Assembly (NCBI GenBank): GCA_000961585.1
Contig: LADN01000098.1
Coordinates: 1 to 64,000, forward strand
DNA: 64,000 bases
Source of the DNA: Peptococcaceae bacterium BRH_c4a
Lineage (GTDB): Bacteria; Bacillota; Desulfotomaculia; Desulfotomaculales; Desulfocucumaceae
Direction: 5' to 3'
A program made the translations under genes and the position numbers. Each line of letters begins with the position of its first letter. Position 1 is the stretch's first letter. Shown one piece after another: positions 7,461-16,234 of the stretch. The notes under the pieces are model-generated. The model made no database searches. It was not told the DNA's origin and saw nothing but the letters and a program-made list of their open reading frames with translations.

Positions 7461-9135
7461 GTCTGAAACCTCCTTTGGACAAATCCCGGCTGAACAGAAA
7501 TTTAAGTGGCAGGGCCGAAACCATAACCAGCAGGAGTGCCGCCGGAGCGCCCTGTTCAAAAAATCCTTCACTGGCTTCTATCCATATCCTTACTGAAAGA
7601 GTGTCAAAGCCCGCAGGCCTCAGCAAAAGAGTGGCCGGAAGTTCTTTGATTGAGCTTATAAACACCAGTGTCCAGCCTGAAATAAGGCCGGGCCGGATTA
7701 AAGGAAGGGTTACCCTGAGAAAGGCCGACCAGGCGGAGTACCCTGCCAGGCGGGCTGACTCTTCAAGGCTTGGGTTAACCCGGGCGAGGGCCGATTCTTC
7801 GGCCTGTAGGCTCTGGGGCAGAAACCGGGCAATATATGCTATCACCAGTAAAGCGGCTGTCCCGTAAAGATAGGGAAAACCGGAGCTCACCAGCAGCACG
7901 GTTCCCAGCGCCAGCATAACTCCGGGCAGGGCGTACCCGGCGAAAATAATATTTACAAGGTATTTCCCCAGACGGCTGTTGTACCTTACCGACAGGAAAA
8001 CCAGGGGGAGAGCCAGAGCCATGCATGCTGATGCTGCCGAGGCGGCGGTAATCAGGCTGTTGCGGGCATAGAGGAAAAAATCGCTGCCAAGCGAGCCGCC
8101 GGAGATGCCGGCGGCGCTCCAGAAACCCAGCAGGCCCAGGGGCGCTAGCACCGACAGCAGCACCACTGCCATAACAAAAAAAATCGCCGGGTACCGCCAC
8201 GCTCCAAGGGATACCGGGGCTGGCCGGCGGTTGCCGCCTTCCCCTTGATGGTATCTTGTTCCGCTCCTCCAGCGCCACTCAATGAATATTACCGCCAGGG
8301 CGATAAACAGCAGGACTGCGCTCAGCACCGCCGCCGTTCCCCGGTCGTATCTTCCCGTCAGCTGCAAATAGATGGCGCTGGTAAATGTGGGAAAGCGGAG
8401 CATAGCTACTGTTCCGAAGTCCGACAGAACATAGAGGAAAACAAGAATACCCCCGGCTGCCAGGGAAGGTCGCATCAAGGGCAGGGTTACCCTGAAAAAA
8501 GTTTGCCACCGGCTGAGCCCACAGGAAAGGGAGGCCTCCTCCAAATCACCTCCGCCGGATTTCAGGGCGGCCGCCGCCAGCAGGTATACATAGGGAAAGG
8601 TAAAAACCGACAGCACCAGTACAGTTCCTCCGAAACTATATATCGACGGCAGCTTAACCGCGCCTGGCGGCAGGCCGGAAACCGCCTCCAGGAGGTGTTG
8701 CGCCGCCCCGTTATATCCAAAGAAGGTTATATAGGCAAAGGCTCCGATGTACGCCGGGATGGCAAGGGGGACCGCCATCAGCCAGTGCATGACGTTTTTC
8801 CCGGGCAGGTCGGTGCGGATAATCAGATAGGATAAAAGAACTGACATAATTACGGTTACCGCAGTAACCGCCACGGCTAGCCCCAGGGTATTGACCAGAA
8901 GATCGGGAATTCTGCTGCGCCATAACCTTATCCATATTTCAGGGGAGGCCTGGGAAGCCCTCAGTAAAATATATAAAAAGGGGATCGCCGAAAGCGCTGC
9001 CACCAGCAGGGAAGCCGCCACTATACCGGCTGGCGGCCCTGACCCGGGCAAAAATATTTTCTTGACGGCAAAAATTCTTTGCCTGGTGCGGCCCTCAGGC
9101 CGCACCAGGCTGCTTGCAACATTTTCTTTTGTCAT
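7441..9135 (-). CDS. fbpB: ferric-iron ABC importer permease (two fused permease domains)
   Basis: About 564 residues, with two copies of the binding-protein-dependent permease domain, each carrying an EEA-type cytoplasmic loop: DLEEASLSCGLSRWQTFFRV in the first half and SLEESARLAGYSAWSAFLRV in the second. This duplicated layout is typical of FbpB/SfuB permeases. ATG 9135 has GGTGG just upstream and is preferred over the TTG at 9153. It lies between the binding protein and the ATPase genes on the minus strand. Confidence 0.88.
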   Translation of the reverse strand: MTKENVASSLVRPEGRTRQRIFAVKKIFLPGSGPPAGIVAASLLVAALSAIPFLYILLRASQASPEIWIRLWRSRIPDLLVNTLGLAVAVTAVTVIMSVLLSYLIIRTDLPGKNVMHWLMAVPLAIPAYIGAFAYITFFGYNGAAQHLLEAVSGLPPGAVKLPSIYSFGGTVLVLSVFTFPYVYLLAAAALKSGGGDLEEASLSCGLSRWQTFFRVTLPLMRPSLAAGGILVFLYVLSDFGTVAMLRFPTFTSAIYLQLTGRYDRGTAAVLSAVLLFIALAVIFIEWRWRSGTRYHQGEGGNRRPAPVSLGAWRYPAIFFVMAVVLLSVLAPLGLLGFWSAAGISGGSLGSDFFLYARNSLITAASAASACMALALPLVFLSVRYNSRLGKYLVNIIFAGYALPGVMLALGTVLLVSSGFPYLYGTAALLVIAYIARFLPQSLQAEESALARVNPSLEESARLAGYSAWSAFLRVTLPLIRPGLISGWTLVFISSIKELPATLLLRPAGFDTLSVRIWIEASEGFFEQGAPAALLLVMVSALPLKFLFSRDLSKGGFRRGSNTV

Positions 9136-9216
9136 ATTGACCACCGTTTTCAATACTCAAGCTCCAAAGCGCTTCTGCGCAATCCAGATATCCTTGGGGC
9201 CGCTTAAGGGTCGCTA

Positions 9217-10254
9217 TTAAGGCAGGCCTGCCTTTTCAATCAAGTTTATGGTTTTGTTGAGCTCGGATCCCAGTTGTTCCATTTTGACCGGGGTCCGCTT
9301 GAACTGGTCGAGTCTCCTGGCGTCATTGGCCGGAACCCCTTCAACCACCGGAATTTCATAATTCAGCTTGGCAAAAAGCTCCTGGGTTTGGGGCCTGATA
9401 AGGTATTCAATGAATTTTCGGGCGGACTCACTGTTTTTGGATCCCTTAACAATTGCTGCCCCGGCCACATTAACCGGAACCCCCATTTGTCCTTCTCCCT
9501 GGTCCGGGTATATTACTCCCACCGGAGAACCTTCCTGTTTCTGCAGGTGGTAATAATAGTGGTTAACCAACCCCAGCTTAAACTCGCCGGAACCAACGGC
9601 TTTTCTTACTTCGGTATGCCCTTTCAGGGACTGCGCCTGATTTGACATCAGGCTGCGCAGAAGTTTTTCGGTTTCCGCATCACCCATGGAAAGCCTCAGG
9701 GCTGTTATGTGCCCTATCAACGACTCATTGGAACTGGCAGAGATGGCCACCTGCTTTTTCCACCTGGGGTCAGCCAGGTCTTTTATGGATCTCGGCAGAT
9801 CGCTTTCTTTAACAAGGTTGGTATTATACATGATAACCCTGGTTCTGGCCGAAACTCCAATCCATGAGCCGTCATTCGCTCTCAGATCCTCGGGTACGGC
9901 TTTCAGCGCCGGTGAAGGATTGGGCTGGAGCAGTCCCTTCTGCCTCAACATTTCCATGGTGCCGGCGTCATTGGCTATAAATACGTCGGCGCCCGGGTAC
10001 TTTTGCTCTTCAATTATGGCGTTGGCCAATTCAGAGGCTCCCCCTGAACGAAGGGTAACCTTGATGCCGGTGTCCTTTTCAAAAGCATCCAGGACAGGCT
10101 TGATGAGGGGTTCCTTGCGTCCGGAATAAACCGCCAGCGGGGAACCTTCTTTCTTTTCCCCGGTGCCCTTCGGATCCTGGGATTGGGCGCAGCCGGCCAC
10201 AAGGGCGGCCATCAGCAATATTGCTGCGTAAACAAATAATAAACTTTTTTTCAT
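9217..10254 (-). CDS. fbpA: ferric-iron-binding lipoprotein of the ABC importer
   Basis: 345 residues with a lipoprotein signal (hydrophobic stretch ending LVAGC, lipidated cysteine near residue 22). The mature protein starts LAVYSGRKEPL, typical of the Fe(III)-binding FbpA/FutA family, and has the tyrosine-rich NHYYYHLQ segment where this family coordinates ferric iron. It is the first gene of the minus-strand operon and lies directly downstream of two Fur-box-like sites. The stop codon and last residues overlap a fragment of the intergenic repeat family (GGGTCGCTATTAAGGCAGG). Confidence 0.9.
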   Translation of the reverse strand: MKKSLLFVYAAILLMAALVAGCAQSQDPKGTGEKKEGSPLAVYSGRKEPLIKPVLDAFEKDTGIKVTLRSGGASELANAIIEEQKYPGADVFIANDAGTMEMLRQKGLLQPNPSPALKAVPEDLRANDGSWIGVSARTRVIMYNTNLVKESDLPRSIKDLADPRWKKQVAISASSNESLIGHITALRLSMGDAETEKLLRSLMSNQAQSLKGHTEVRKAVGSGEFKLGLVNHYYYHLQKQEGSPVGVIYPDQGEGQMGVPVNVAGAAIVKGSKNSESARKFIEYLIRPQTQELFAKLNYEIPVVEGVPANDARRLDQFKRTPVKMEQLGSELNKTINLIEKAGLP

Positions 10255-10280
10255 TTCAATCCTCCCGCTTGTTCCTAGTT

Positions 10281-10299
10281 GAAAATGATTATCAATATC
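10281..10299 (-). promoter_or_regulatory. Fur box 1
   Basis: GAAAATGATTATCAATATC matches 17 of 19 positions of the classical Fur consensus GATAATGATTATCATTATC. It lies 27 bp upstream of the binding-protein start, so iron-dependent repression of the importer is expected. Confidence 0.85.
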
Positions 10300-10392
10300 A
10301 TATTTCGCAGAAGCCCTTTTAACAAGGCCGAAAAAAGGTGATTTAGCCCAATTAGCTGTCTAAATCTTCACATGGATTGCCCTGTTACTTAG

Positions 10393-10411
10393 TGATAATC
10401 ATTTTCATTAT
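10393..10411 (-). promoter_or_regulatory. Fur box 2 (weaker)
   Basis: TGATAATCATTTTCATTAT keeps the TGATAATCATT core of a Fur site. It lies about 110 bp further from the importer than box 1, towards the divergent suyA-like gene, and may act on the importer promoter, on the divergent unit, or on both. Confidence 0.6.
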
Positions 10412-10492
10412 TTTCCGGGTTCCGAACAGGGGTCCGGAGAAAATTTTTTAATATTTTCTTAATGGAGCAGGATATTATTTAAACGAGTCGAA

Positions 10493-10529
10493 TGTTAACA
10501 GTTGACAGTCTACTGTTAACAATTATTTA
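10493..10529 (+). promoter_or_regulatory. candidate promoter with two TGTTAACA operator palindromes
   Basis: Two copies of the 8-bp palindrome TGTTAACA start 21 bp apart (10493 and 10514), forming TGTTAACAG-11 bp-CTGTTAACA. A TTGACA -35-like hexamer (10502) lies between them and a TATTTA -10-like element (10524) follows. The layout suggests a dimeric or tetrameric repressor on the promoter of the unit starting at 10555. The regulator is not identified; the GntR protein at 16235 is the obvious candidate. Confidence 0.5.
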
Positions 10530-10554
10530 AAGTATGGTTTGGGAGGAGTTTGTT

Positions 10555-10824
10555 GTGACCAAATGTCTGGTGCTGGACAAAAAGGATAATGTGGCTGTGT
10601 CAATGGCCCCTGTGAAGGCCGGAGATCAGGTTGATTTTTCCGGCGGGGAAAATGTTGTGGCGATAGACGAGGTGCCCTTTGCCCACAAGATTGCCATAAA
10701 ATCCATCCCCAGGGGAGCCAGGGTGTACAAATACGGTGAGGTTATCGGTGAAGCCACCGAGGACATCTCAGCTGGGCAGCATGTTCATGTGCATAATATC
10801 CGCAGCTTGAGGGTGAGGAGATAG
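10555..10824 (+). CDS. suyA: UxaA-family small subunit, likely (R)-sulfolactate sulfo-lyase alpha
   Basis: 89 residues from GTG 10555, with GGGAGGAG upstream. It is a single SAF-type domain, matching the separate N-terminal domain of altronate/galactarate dehydratases, and ends with HVHNIRSLRV. The large UxaA domain follows five bases later as its own gene. A split of about 90 plus 390 residues is the known arrangement of SuyA/SuyB, which cleave (R)-sulfolactate to pyruvate and sulfite. The Ldh-family dehydrogenase and TRAP transporter downstream support this. A split altronate-type hydro-lyase remains possible. Confidence 0.7.
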   Translation: MTKCLVLDKKDNVAVSMAPVKAGDQVDFSGGENVVAIDEVPFAHKIAIKSIPRGARVYKYGEVIGEATEDISAGQHVHVHNIRSLRVRR

Positions 10825-10829
10825 ATATA

Positions 10830-11990
10830 ATGAGTGCAGCTAATCTTTTGGGTTACCGCAGGCAGAACGGCGATATCGGGATAAGAAATTATGTGGCGGT
10901 AATTTCCGCCATGGATAATTCCAATCCGGTGGTGCGCAGGGTGGTAAACGCAGTGCAGGGGACTGTGGCGCTTACTCCCGGATTTGGCCGCGCTATGCTG
11001 GGGGATGATTATGAACAGCATAAAAACACACTTATTGGCTTGGGAACAAACCCCAATGTTTACGGGGCTATAGTCGTCAGCCTGGAAATCAATTCGGCAT
11101 TGGCCATCGCAGGTGGAATTGCCGCCAGCGGCCGCCCGGCGGAGGTTGTTTCCATTGAAGATGTGGGCGGAACCGTCAGGGCCACGGAGGTTGCTTCCCG
11201 GTATGCCATGAAAATGGCTCTGGATGCGGGGGCTCAGGCAAGGGAGCCCATGAGCTGGTCGGATCTGGTGATAGGCCTGGAGTGCGGGGGTTCCGACGGC
11301 AGTTCGGGGCTGGTATCCAACCCGGCCACCGGTAAAGTTGCAGATATGGTCATTGAACGGGGCGGCACCGCCATCATGAGCGAAACATTGGAAATACTGG
11401 GGGGAGAGCACCTTCTGGCGGTCAGGGCCAAGGATCGGGCCACCGGGCAAAAGCTGGTGGAGGCTGTGAACTTCTGCGTTACCTATGCTTCCGAAATGGG
11501 AGTGGACGTGCTGGGATCAAACCCCACCCCCGACAATATTCTGGGGGGTCTGTCCACCATTGAGGAAAAGGCCCTGGGGGCTATCAAAAAAGGCGGTTCC
11601 AGCACCCTCATGGAGGTTGTGGGGTATGGGCGGAGACCGTCATGCAAGGGATTCGTGGTGATGGACGCCCCCTGCCCGGGAATTGAGAATATGACGGCCA
11701 TGGCTTCGGCAGGCTGCCATGCCATTGTTTTTTCCACCGGCAAAGGAAATACCTCGGGCAACCCTGTCGCCCCCACCATAAAGGTTTCTGGCAATCCGTA
11801 CACCGTGGTGAACCTGGCTGACAATATTGATGTGGACCTGTCGGCCGTTATTGCCGGGGAAATGTCGCTGGATGGGGCGGCAAAAATATTGGAAGCCCGG
11901 CTGGCCGATGTCTGCAACGGCAGTATGACCCGGGCCGAGGTGTTGGGAGAGGTTGAGATAGCCATCAGCCGCATAGGCAGGTGCCTCTGA
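10830..11990 (+). CDS. suyB: UxaA-family large subunit, likely (R)-sulfolactate sulfo-lyase beta
   Basis: 386 residues. It begins GYRRQNGDIGIRNYVAVI, as in the catalytic domain of UxaA-type lyases, and has the GLECGGSDGSSGL motif and the cysteine-containing CPGIENMTAMASAGCH segment expected of the metal or Fe-S site. It forms a two-subunit enzyme with the preceding small gene. Altronate and galactarate dehydratases share this domain. The sulfolactate assignment rests on the split subunits and on the neighbours, and would make this locus an internal source of sulfite for the dsr genes. Confidence 0.72.
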   Translation: MSAANLLGYRRQNGDIGIRNYVAVISAMDNSNPVVRRVVNAVQGTVALTPGFGRAMLGDDYEQHKNTLIGLGTNPNVYGAIVVSLEINSALAIAGGIAASGRPAEVVSIEDVGGTVRATEVASRYAMKMALDAGAQAREPMSWSDLVIGLECGGSDGSSGLVSNPATGKVADMVIERGGTAIMSETLEILGGEHLLAVRAKDRATGQKLVEAVNFCVTYASEMGVDVLGSNPTPDNILGGLSTIEEKALGAIKKGGSSTLMEVVGYGRRPSCKGFVVMDAPCPGIENMTAMASAGCHAIVFSTGKGNTSGNPVAPTIKVSGNPYTVVNLADNIDVDLSAVIAGEMSLDGAAKILEARLADVCNGSMTRAEVLGEVEIAISRIGRCL

Positions 11991-12067
11991 CCCGGTATTG
12001 ACAGTGAGTGGCGGACAGTACAGTGAACAGGGGCATCTATGCGTGGAAAGGGGGGGGCGATCAGGTC

Positions 12068-13102
12068 ATGAGTGGTATGATGTCGGACTTTTGCAGGCGG
12101 GTTCTGGAAAAGGTTGGGATGCCTCCCGATGAAGCGGCCATAATGGCCCAGTGTCTCACCGAGGCCGACCTCAGGGGACATGAAACCCACGGAATGTCCC
12201 GGCTGGGAATGTACCTGGAAAGGGTAAAAAGGGGTGTCATGAAGCCCGACCCGGAGATAAGGGTGGTGCAGGACGGCGGTGCGGTTACCGTTTTGGACGG
12301 GGACCACGGATTCGGTCAGGTTGTGGCTGCCCTGGCCCTGGAAATGGCTGCCTCAAAAGCGGCTGAAATAGGCGTGGGAGTGGTTGCCGTGCGCAACAGC
12401 GGCCATGCGGGAGCCCTGGGAATTTTGGCCGAAAGAGTGGTTTCCCGGAGGAAAATAGGCATAATTTTCACCAATACCAGTCCTATTATGGCCCCCTGGG
12501 GGGGCAGGGAACCCGAGCTGGGTAATAACCCCTTCGCCATAGCGGTTCCCAGGGAGGGCCGTGATCCCGTTATACTGGACATGGCGCTCAGTGTTACAGC
12601 CCGGGGCAACATCATACTGGCATCCCGGGAGGGCGGCGCCATTCCGGAAGGGTGGGCCATAGACCGCGGGGGGCGGCCGGTAACAGACGCCCGGGAGGCC
12701 CTGCTGGGCACTGTTCTGCCCATTGCCGGACACAAGGGTTATGCCCTGGCCCTGATGATCGAAATATTGGCCGGTGTGCTGACCGGGGCTTCCTTTGGAA
12801 GGAATGTGGCCTCACTGATGCCGCCTGATTACAGCAAGCCCCTGGGAATGGGCCATCTGGTGATGGTGCTGGATGTGGAAAAATTTATTCCCTGGGATGA
12901 GTTTCAACGGCGCCTGAGCCGGTTTTTAAATCAGATCAAGGAGAGCCCGCCGGGGGATGGGGGATCTGAAATTATCATCCCCGGGGAAAAGTCGGCGCAA
13001 AAAAGGTCCCGGAGGCTCAAGGAGGGCTGCGTAATCAATGAGTCAACCCGCAGGGAGCTGATCAGGATCGGTGAGGAGTACGGCGTTCCCTTTGAGGTAT
13101 AG
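12068..13102 (+). CDS. Ldh-family NAD(P) dehydrogenase, possibly sulfolactate dehydrogenase
   Basis: 344 residues from ATG 12068, which aligns with the usual N-terminus of the malate/L-lactate dehydrogenase (Ldh_2) family; an in-frame GTG at 12008 would add 20 atypical residues. Family motifs present: ADLRGHETHGMSRL with the catalytic histidine, VRNSGHAGALG, GNNPFAIAVP and the late GHKGYALALMIEILAGVLTG. ComC, the (R)-sulfolactate dehydrogenase, belongs to this family, and it often accompanies suyAB and a transporter. Malate, lactate or ureidoglycolate substrates cannot be excluded from sequence. Confidence 0.75.
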   Translation: MSGMMSDFCRRVLEKVGMPPDEAAIMAQCLTEADLRGHETHGMSRLGMYLERVKRGVMKPDPEIRVVQDGGAVTVLDGDHGFGQVVAALALEMAASKAAEIGVGVVAVRNSGHAGALGILAERVVSRRKIGIIFTNTSPIMAPWGGREPELGNNPFAIAVPREGRDPVILDMALSVTARGNIILASREGGAIPEGWAIDRGGRPVTDAREALLGTVLPIAGHKGYALALMIEILAGVLTGASFGRNVASLMPPDYSKPLGMGHLVMVLDVEKFIPWDEFQRRLSRFLNQIKESPPGDGGSEIIIPGEKSAQKRSRRLKEGCVINESTRRELIRIGEEYGVPFEV

Positions 13103-13202
13103 ATCTTGGCATATTAAATATTTTTACCCGGTTCCCGGTGCAAGGCAAAACCGGGATAGCGGGATAATAATAAAAAATAAATAAAACAGGGGGGTAAACA
13201 AT

Positions 13203-14249
13203 TTGAACCAGAAAGAATTCAGAAAGGGCAGTTTTGCCCGAATCGCCGGTGTTCTGGCGCTGGCGGCAGTGGTCGGCTTTACCGCCGTGGGATGCGGCGG
13301 CGGCAAGGGTTCCCAAGAAAAGTCAGGGGCGCCTGACAAGCAGTATGTATTCAAGGTGGGCCACGCCATGCCGGAAAACCACCCGTTCCAAAAAGGGCTG
13401 GTTAAATTCGCAGAGCTGGCGGCCCAGAAGAGCAACAGCAAGATAAAGGTGGAGGTTTTTGCCTCGGGAGTGCTGGGAGGAACCAGGGATCGCACTGAAG
13501 GGGTCAAGAACGGCATCGCCGACATGGAGCTGGTGGGCAGCACCCAGCTGGGAGCCTTCGTTCCCCAAATGCTGGTGGCCGACCTTCCATTCATTTTCCG
13601 TGACTATGACCATGTGGACAAGGTTTTCCAGGGAGAAGTGGGTAAAAAGCTTGCCGAGGCTTCGGACAAGCAGGGAATCAAGGTGCTGGGATGGGGTGAA
13701 AATGGCTTCCGCCATGTTTTCAACCGCTACCGCCCGGTCAACTCACTGGAGGACATGAAGGGTCTTAAACTCCGGGTATTCCCCAACCAAGTGTATGTTG
13801 ACACTTTCAAGGCCATGGGTACCCTGCCGGTAACCACCGACTGGGGTGAGTTGTTCACCGCCCTGTCTCAGAAAACAGTGGACGGGGCCGAAGCCGCCCC
13901 GGCGCACTTTATCACCAGCAAGTTCTCGGAAGCCGGGCAGAAGTACTTCTCCATGACCGGCCACATGTACGTTCCGGCCGTTCTAATCATGAGCTCCAAG
14001 AAATTCAGTGAAATGCCGGCGGACCTCCAGAAGGCCCTGGGCGAGGCCGCCAGGGAAGCCATGGACTACCAGCGCAAGCTGGCCCGGGAAGAGGAGAAGG
14101 GTTTCCTGAACGAGATCAAGTCTAAGGGTGTAGCGATCAATGAAATAGCTGACAAGTCCAAAATTATGGAGCAGACAAAAGGGGTATACACCACTTTTGA
14201 GCCGAAGATCGGCAAGGATCTGATTGAAGCAGTTAAAAACGCAAAATAG
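13203..14249 (+). CDS. dctP: TRAP transporter solute-binding lipoprotein
   Basis: 348 residues starting with TTG behind a GGGGGG run. A lipoprotein signal ends FTAVGC. The mature protein begins YVFKVGHAMPENHPFQKGL, a DctP hallmark, and has LKLRVFPNQVY with the arginine that binds a substrate carboxylate, then TDWGELFTALSQKTVDGAE. It is followed by the small and large membrane subunits. An organic acid is expected; sulfolactate or a relative is inferred from the enzymes upstream. Confidence 0.92.
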   Translation: MNQKEFRKGSFARIAGVLALAAVVGFTAVGCGGGKGSQEKSGAPDKQYVFKVGHAMPENHPFQKGLVKFAELAAQKSNSKIKVEVFASGVLGGTRDRTEGVKNGIADMELVGSTQLGAFVPQMLVADLPFIFRDYDHVDKVFQGEVGKKLAEASDKQGIKVLGWGENGFRHVFNRYRPVNSLEDMKGLKLRVFPNQVYVDTFKAMGTLPVTTDWGELFTALSQKTVDGAEAAPAHFITSKFSEAGQKYFSMTGHMYVPAVLIMSSKKFSEMPADLQKALGEAAREAMDYQRKLAREEEKGFLNEIKSKGVAINEIADKSKIMEQTKGVYTTFEPKIGKDLIEAVKNAK

Positions 14250-14264
14250 GGGGAACCAATCAAT

Positions 14265-14762
14265 ATGGATGGGCTGAAAAAGGTTGCCGACATCACCTAC
14301 CAGACTGTAAAGGCGCTGTCCCTGCTGATGCTGGGGGCAATGATCGTGGCCGGTTTTTCACAGGTAGTGCTTCGGTACGTTCTGCACTCACCCATCCCCT
14401 GGGCCGAAGAATTAATACGGTATTTGTTTGTCTGGATAACCCTTCTGGGGGGGGCAATGGCCGTCAGGAGCAAGGGCCACCTGGCCATGGACATGTTGGT
14501 CAGCAAGCTCCCCCCCAAGCTGGGGGTTTCCTGTGCGTTTATAGGATCCGTTCTATCCGGAGGGGTACTTGTTTTTCTTGCGGTATCAGGGGCTGAACTG
14601 GCCTTAAACAATTCAAGTCAGGTTTCCGACGCCATGGGAATGACCATGTCCATACCTTACATGGCCATCCCCGCAGGGACCGTGTTAATGTTATTTTTCC
14701 TGGTTGAGGCATTGGTTCAGGCGGGCCGGGCGCTGCTGAGACCGGCCCGGTCAGGCAGTTAA
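14265..14762 (+). CDS. dctQ: TRAP transporter small membrane subunit
   Basis: 165 residues and four hydrophobic helices, with the DctQ signature PIPWAEELIRYLFVWITLLG and the family's GGAMAVRSKGHLAMD segment. It lies 15 bp after the binding protein and 15 bp before the large subunit. Confidence 0.92.
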   Translation: MDGLKKVADITYQTVKALSLLMLGAMIVAGFSQVVLRYVLHSPIPWAEELIRYLFVWITLLGGAMAVRSKGHLAMDMLVSKLPPKLGVSCAFIGSVLSGGVLVFLAVSGAELALNNSSQVSDAMGMTMSIPYMAIPAGTVLMLFFLVEALVQAGRALLRPARSGS

Positions 14763-14777
14763 GGTGGTGAAATATTA

Positions 14778-16049
14778 ATGGTTACAATTCTTTTTATTGT
14801 TCTCCTGGGCTGCCTTTTAATTGGAATGCCCATCTGGATTGGACTGCTGCTGGCCGTTATGGCCGGCATGATGATGTCCGACCTGCCTCTGATGGTCATT
14901 GTCCAAAAAACATTCACCTCCATTGATTCCTTCCCCATGCTGGCCATTCCCTTTTTTATCCTGGCGGGGGCCATTATGGAGCATGGTGGGATGTCCCGCA
15001 GGCTGATCCGGCTGGCCTCGGTTCTGGTGGGAGCTCTTACCGGCGGCCTGGCTATGGTTTCGGTGCTGAGCTCCATGCTCTTCGGCGCCCTTACCGGATC
15101 GGCCCCGGCCACCACTGCGGCCATCGGGGGCATTATGATCAAAGAGATGGAAAAGAAGGGCTATGACTCCCGCTTCTCTGCGGCTCTCCTGGCCATCTCC
15201 GGGGAACTGGGCATTCTCATACCCCCCAGCATTCCCATGATACTTTTTGCGATTACCGCCAACGTGTCGGTACTGGATGTTTTTATGGGTGGAATTGTTC
15301 CGGGAATCATATTTGCAATTACTCTGATGGTGATGGCCTACATCATATCGGCCAGCAGAGGGTACCGGGGTGAAAAAAGGGCCACGCTGAGGGAAACGGC
15401 GGTGGCTGCGAAAGATGCCTTCCTGGCCCTTCTGACCCCGGTGATTATACTGGGAGGAATTTACGGAGGAGTTTTCACTCCCACCGAGGCCGGGGTGGTG
15501 GCATGTGTATATGCGCTGCTTATAGGTTTTTTTGTTTACAGGGAGCTGGATATGCAAAAGCTCGCCAGAATTGCCGTACAGGTGACAGAGTCCAGCGCCG
15601 CCATAATGCTGGTGGTGGTCGGGGCCACCGCCTTCGGCTGGCTTATGACCAACCAGCATGTTCCCCAGGACATCACGGCATATATGAGCAACGTTTCTTC
15701 CAGCCCATACTTGGTTCTGTTCCTGCTTAACCTTCTCTTCTTTGTTACCGGGTTCTTTATGAACCAGGGGGCGGCCATACTGATCCTTACACCCATGCTT
15801 CTGCCGGTTATCACCAAGCTGGGTGTGGACCCCGCCTTTTATGGCGTCATAATGGTTATGGTGCTTGGTTTAAGCCAGGTAACCCCTCCGGTGGCCCTCT
15901 CGCTTTTCGTGGCCAGCCGGATAAGCGGCAGGACGGTGGAAGAGATCATACCGTCACTCCTTCCCTTCCTGATCGTAGCCACCATTGTGGCCTTCATGCT
16001 GACCTACATGCCCGGGGTGGTTATGCTTCTGCCCAACCTGCTTAAATAA
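14778..16049 (+). CDS. dctM: TRAP transporter large membrane subunit
   Basis: 423 residues, strongly hydrophobic with about a dozen helices. It shows DctM features: FPMLAIPFFILAGAIMEHGG, LFGALTGSAPATTAAIGGIM, LGILIPPSIPMILFAI and FTPTEAGVVACVYAL. It drives sodium- or proton-coupled uptake with DctP and DctQ and completes the transport part of the putative sulfolactate unit. An imperfect hairpin (CCGCAA..GGAGGAA / TTCCTC..TTGCGG, about 16065-16125) follows the stop. Confidence 0.93.
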   Translation: MVTILFIVLLGCLLIGMPIWIGLLLAVMAGMMMSDLPLMVIVQKTFTSIDSFPMLAIPFFILAGAIMEHGGMSRRLIRLASVLVGALTGGLAMVSVLSSMLFGALTGSAPATTAAIGGIMIKEMEKKGYDSRFSAALLAISGELGILIPPSIPMILFAITANVSVLDVFMGGIVPGIIFAITLMVMAYIISASRGYRGEKRATLRETAVAAKDAFLALLTPVIILGGIYGGVFTPTEAGVVACVYALLIGFFVYRELDMQKLARIAVQVTESSAAIMLVVVGATAFGWLMTNQHVPQDITAYMSNVSSSPYLVLFLLNLLFFVTGFFMNQGAAILILTPMLLPVITKLGVDPAFYGVIMVMVLGLSQVTPPVALSLFVASRISGRTVEEIIPSLLPFLIVATIVAFMLTYMPGVVMLLPNLLK

Positions 16050-16164
16050 ACCTGGGAGGGATATCCCGCAACTGATGGAGGAAGACCTTAAAAGCAATAG
16101 CTTGATGGGTATTCCTCTTTCTTGCGGTTGGGGAATTTCAGTTAATGCAGCGGTGATTAATCCG

Positions 16165-16193
16165 TTGTAATGAGTTTCTGAAACATGTATAAT
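16165..16193 (+). promoter_or_regulatory. sigma-A-type promoter of the GntR gene
   Basis: TTGTAA and TATAAT are separated by 17 bp. A GTTTCTGAAAC palindrome lies between them and could be an operator. Confidence 0.65.
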
Positions 16194-16234
16194 CTGAATT
16201 ATTATAAGTCAACGCATATATGGGAGGGTTCTGA

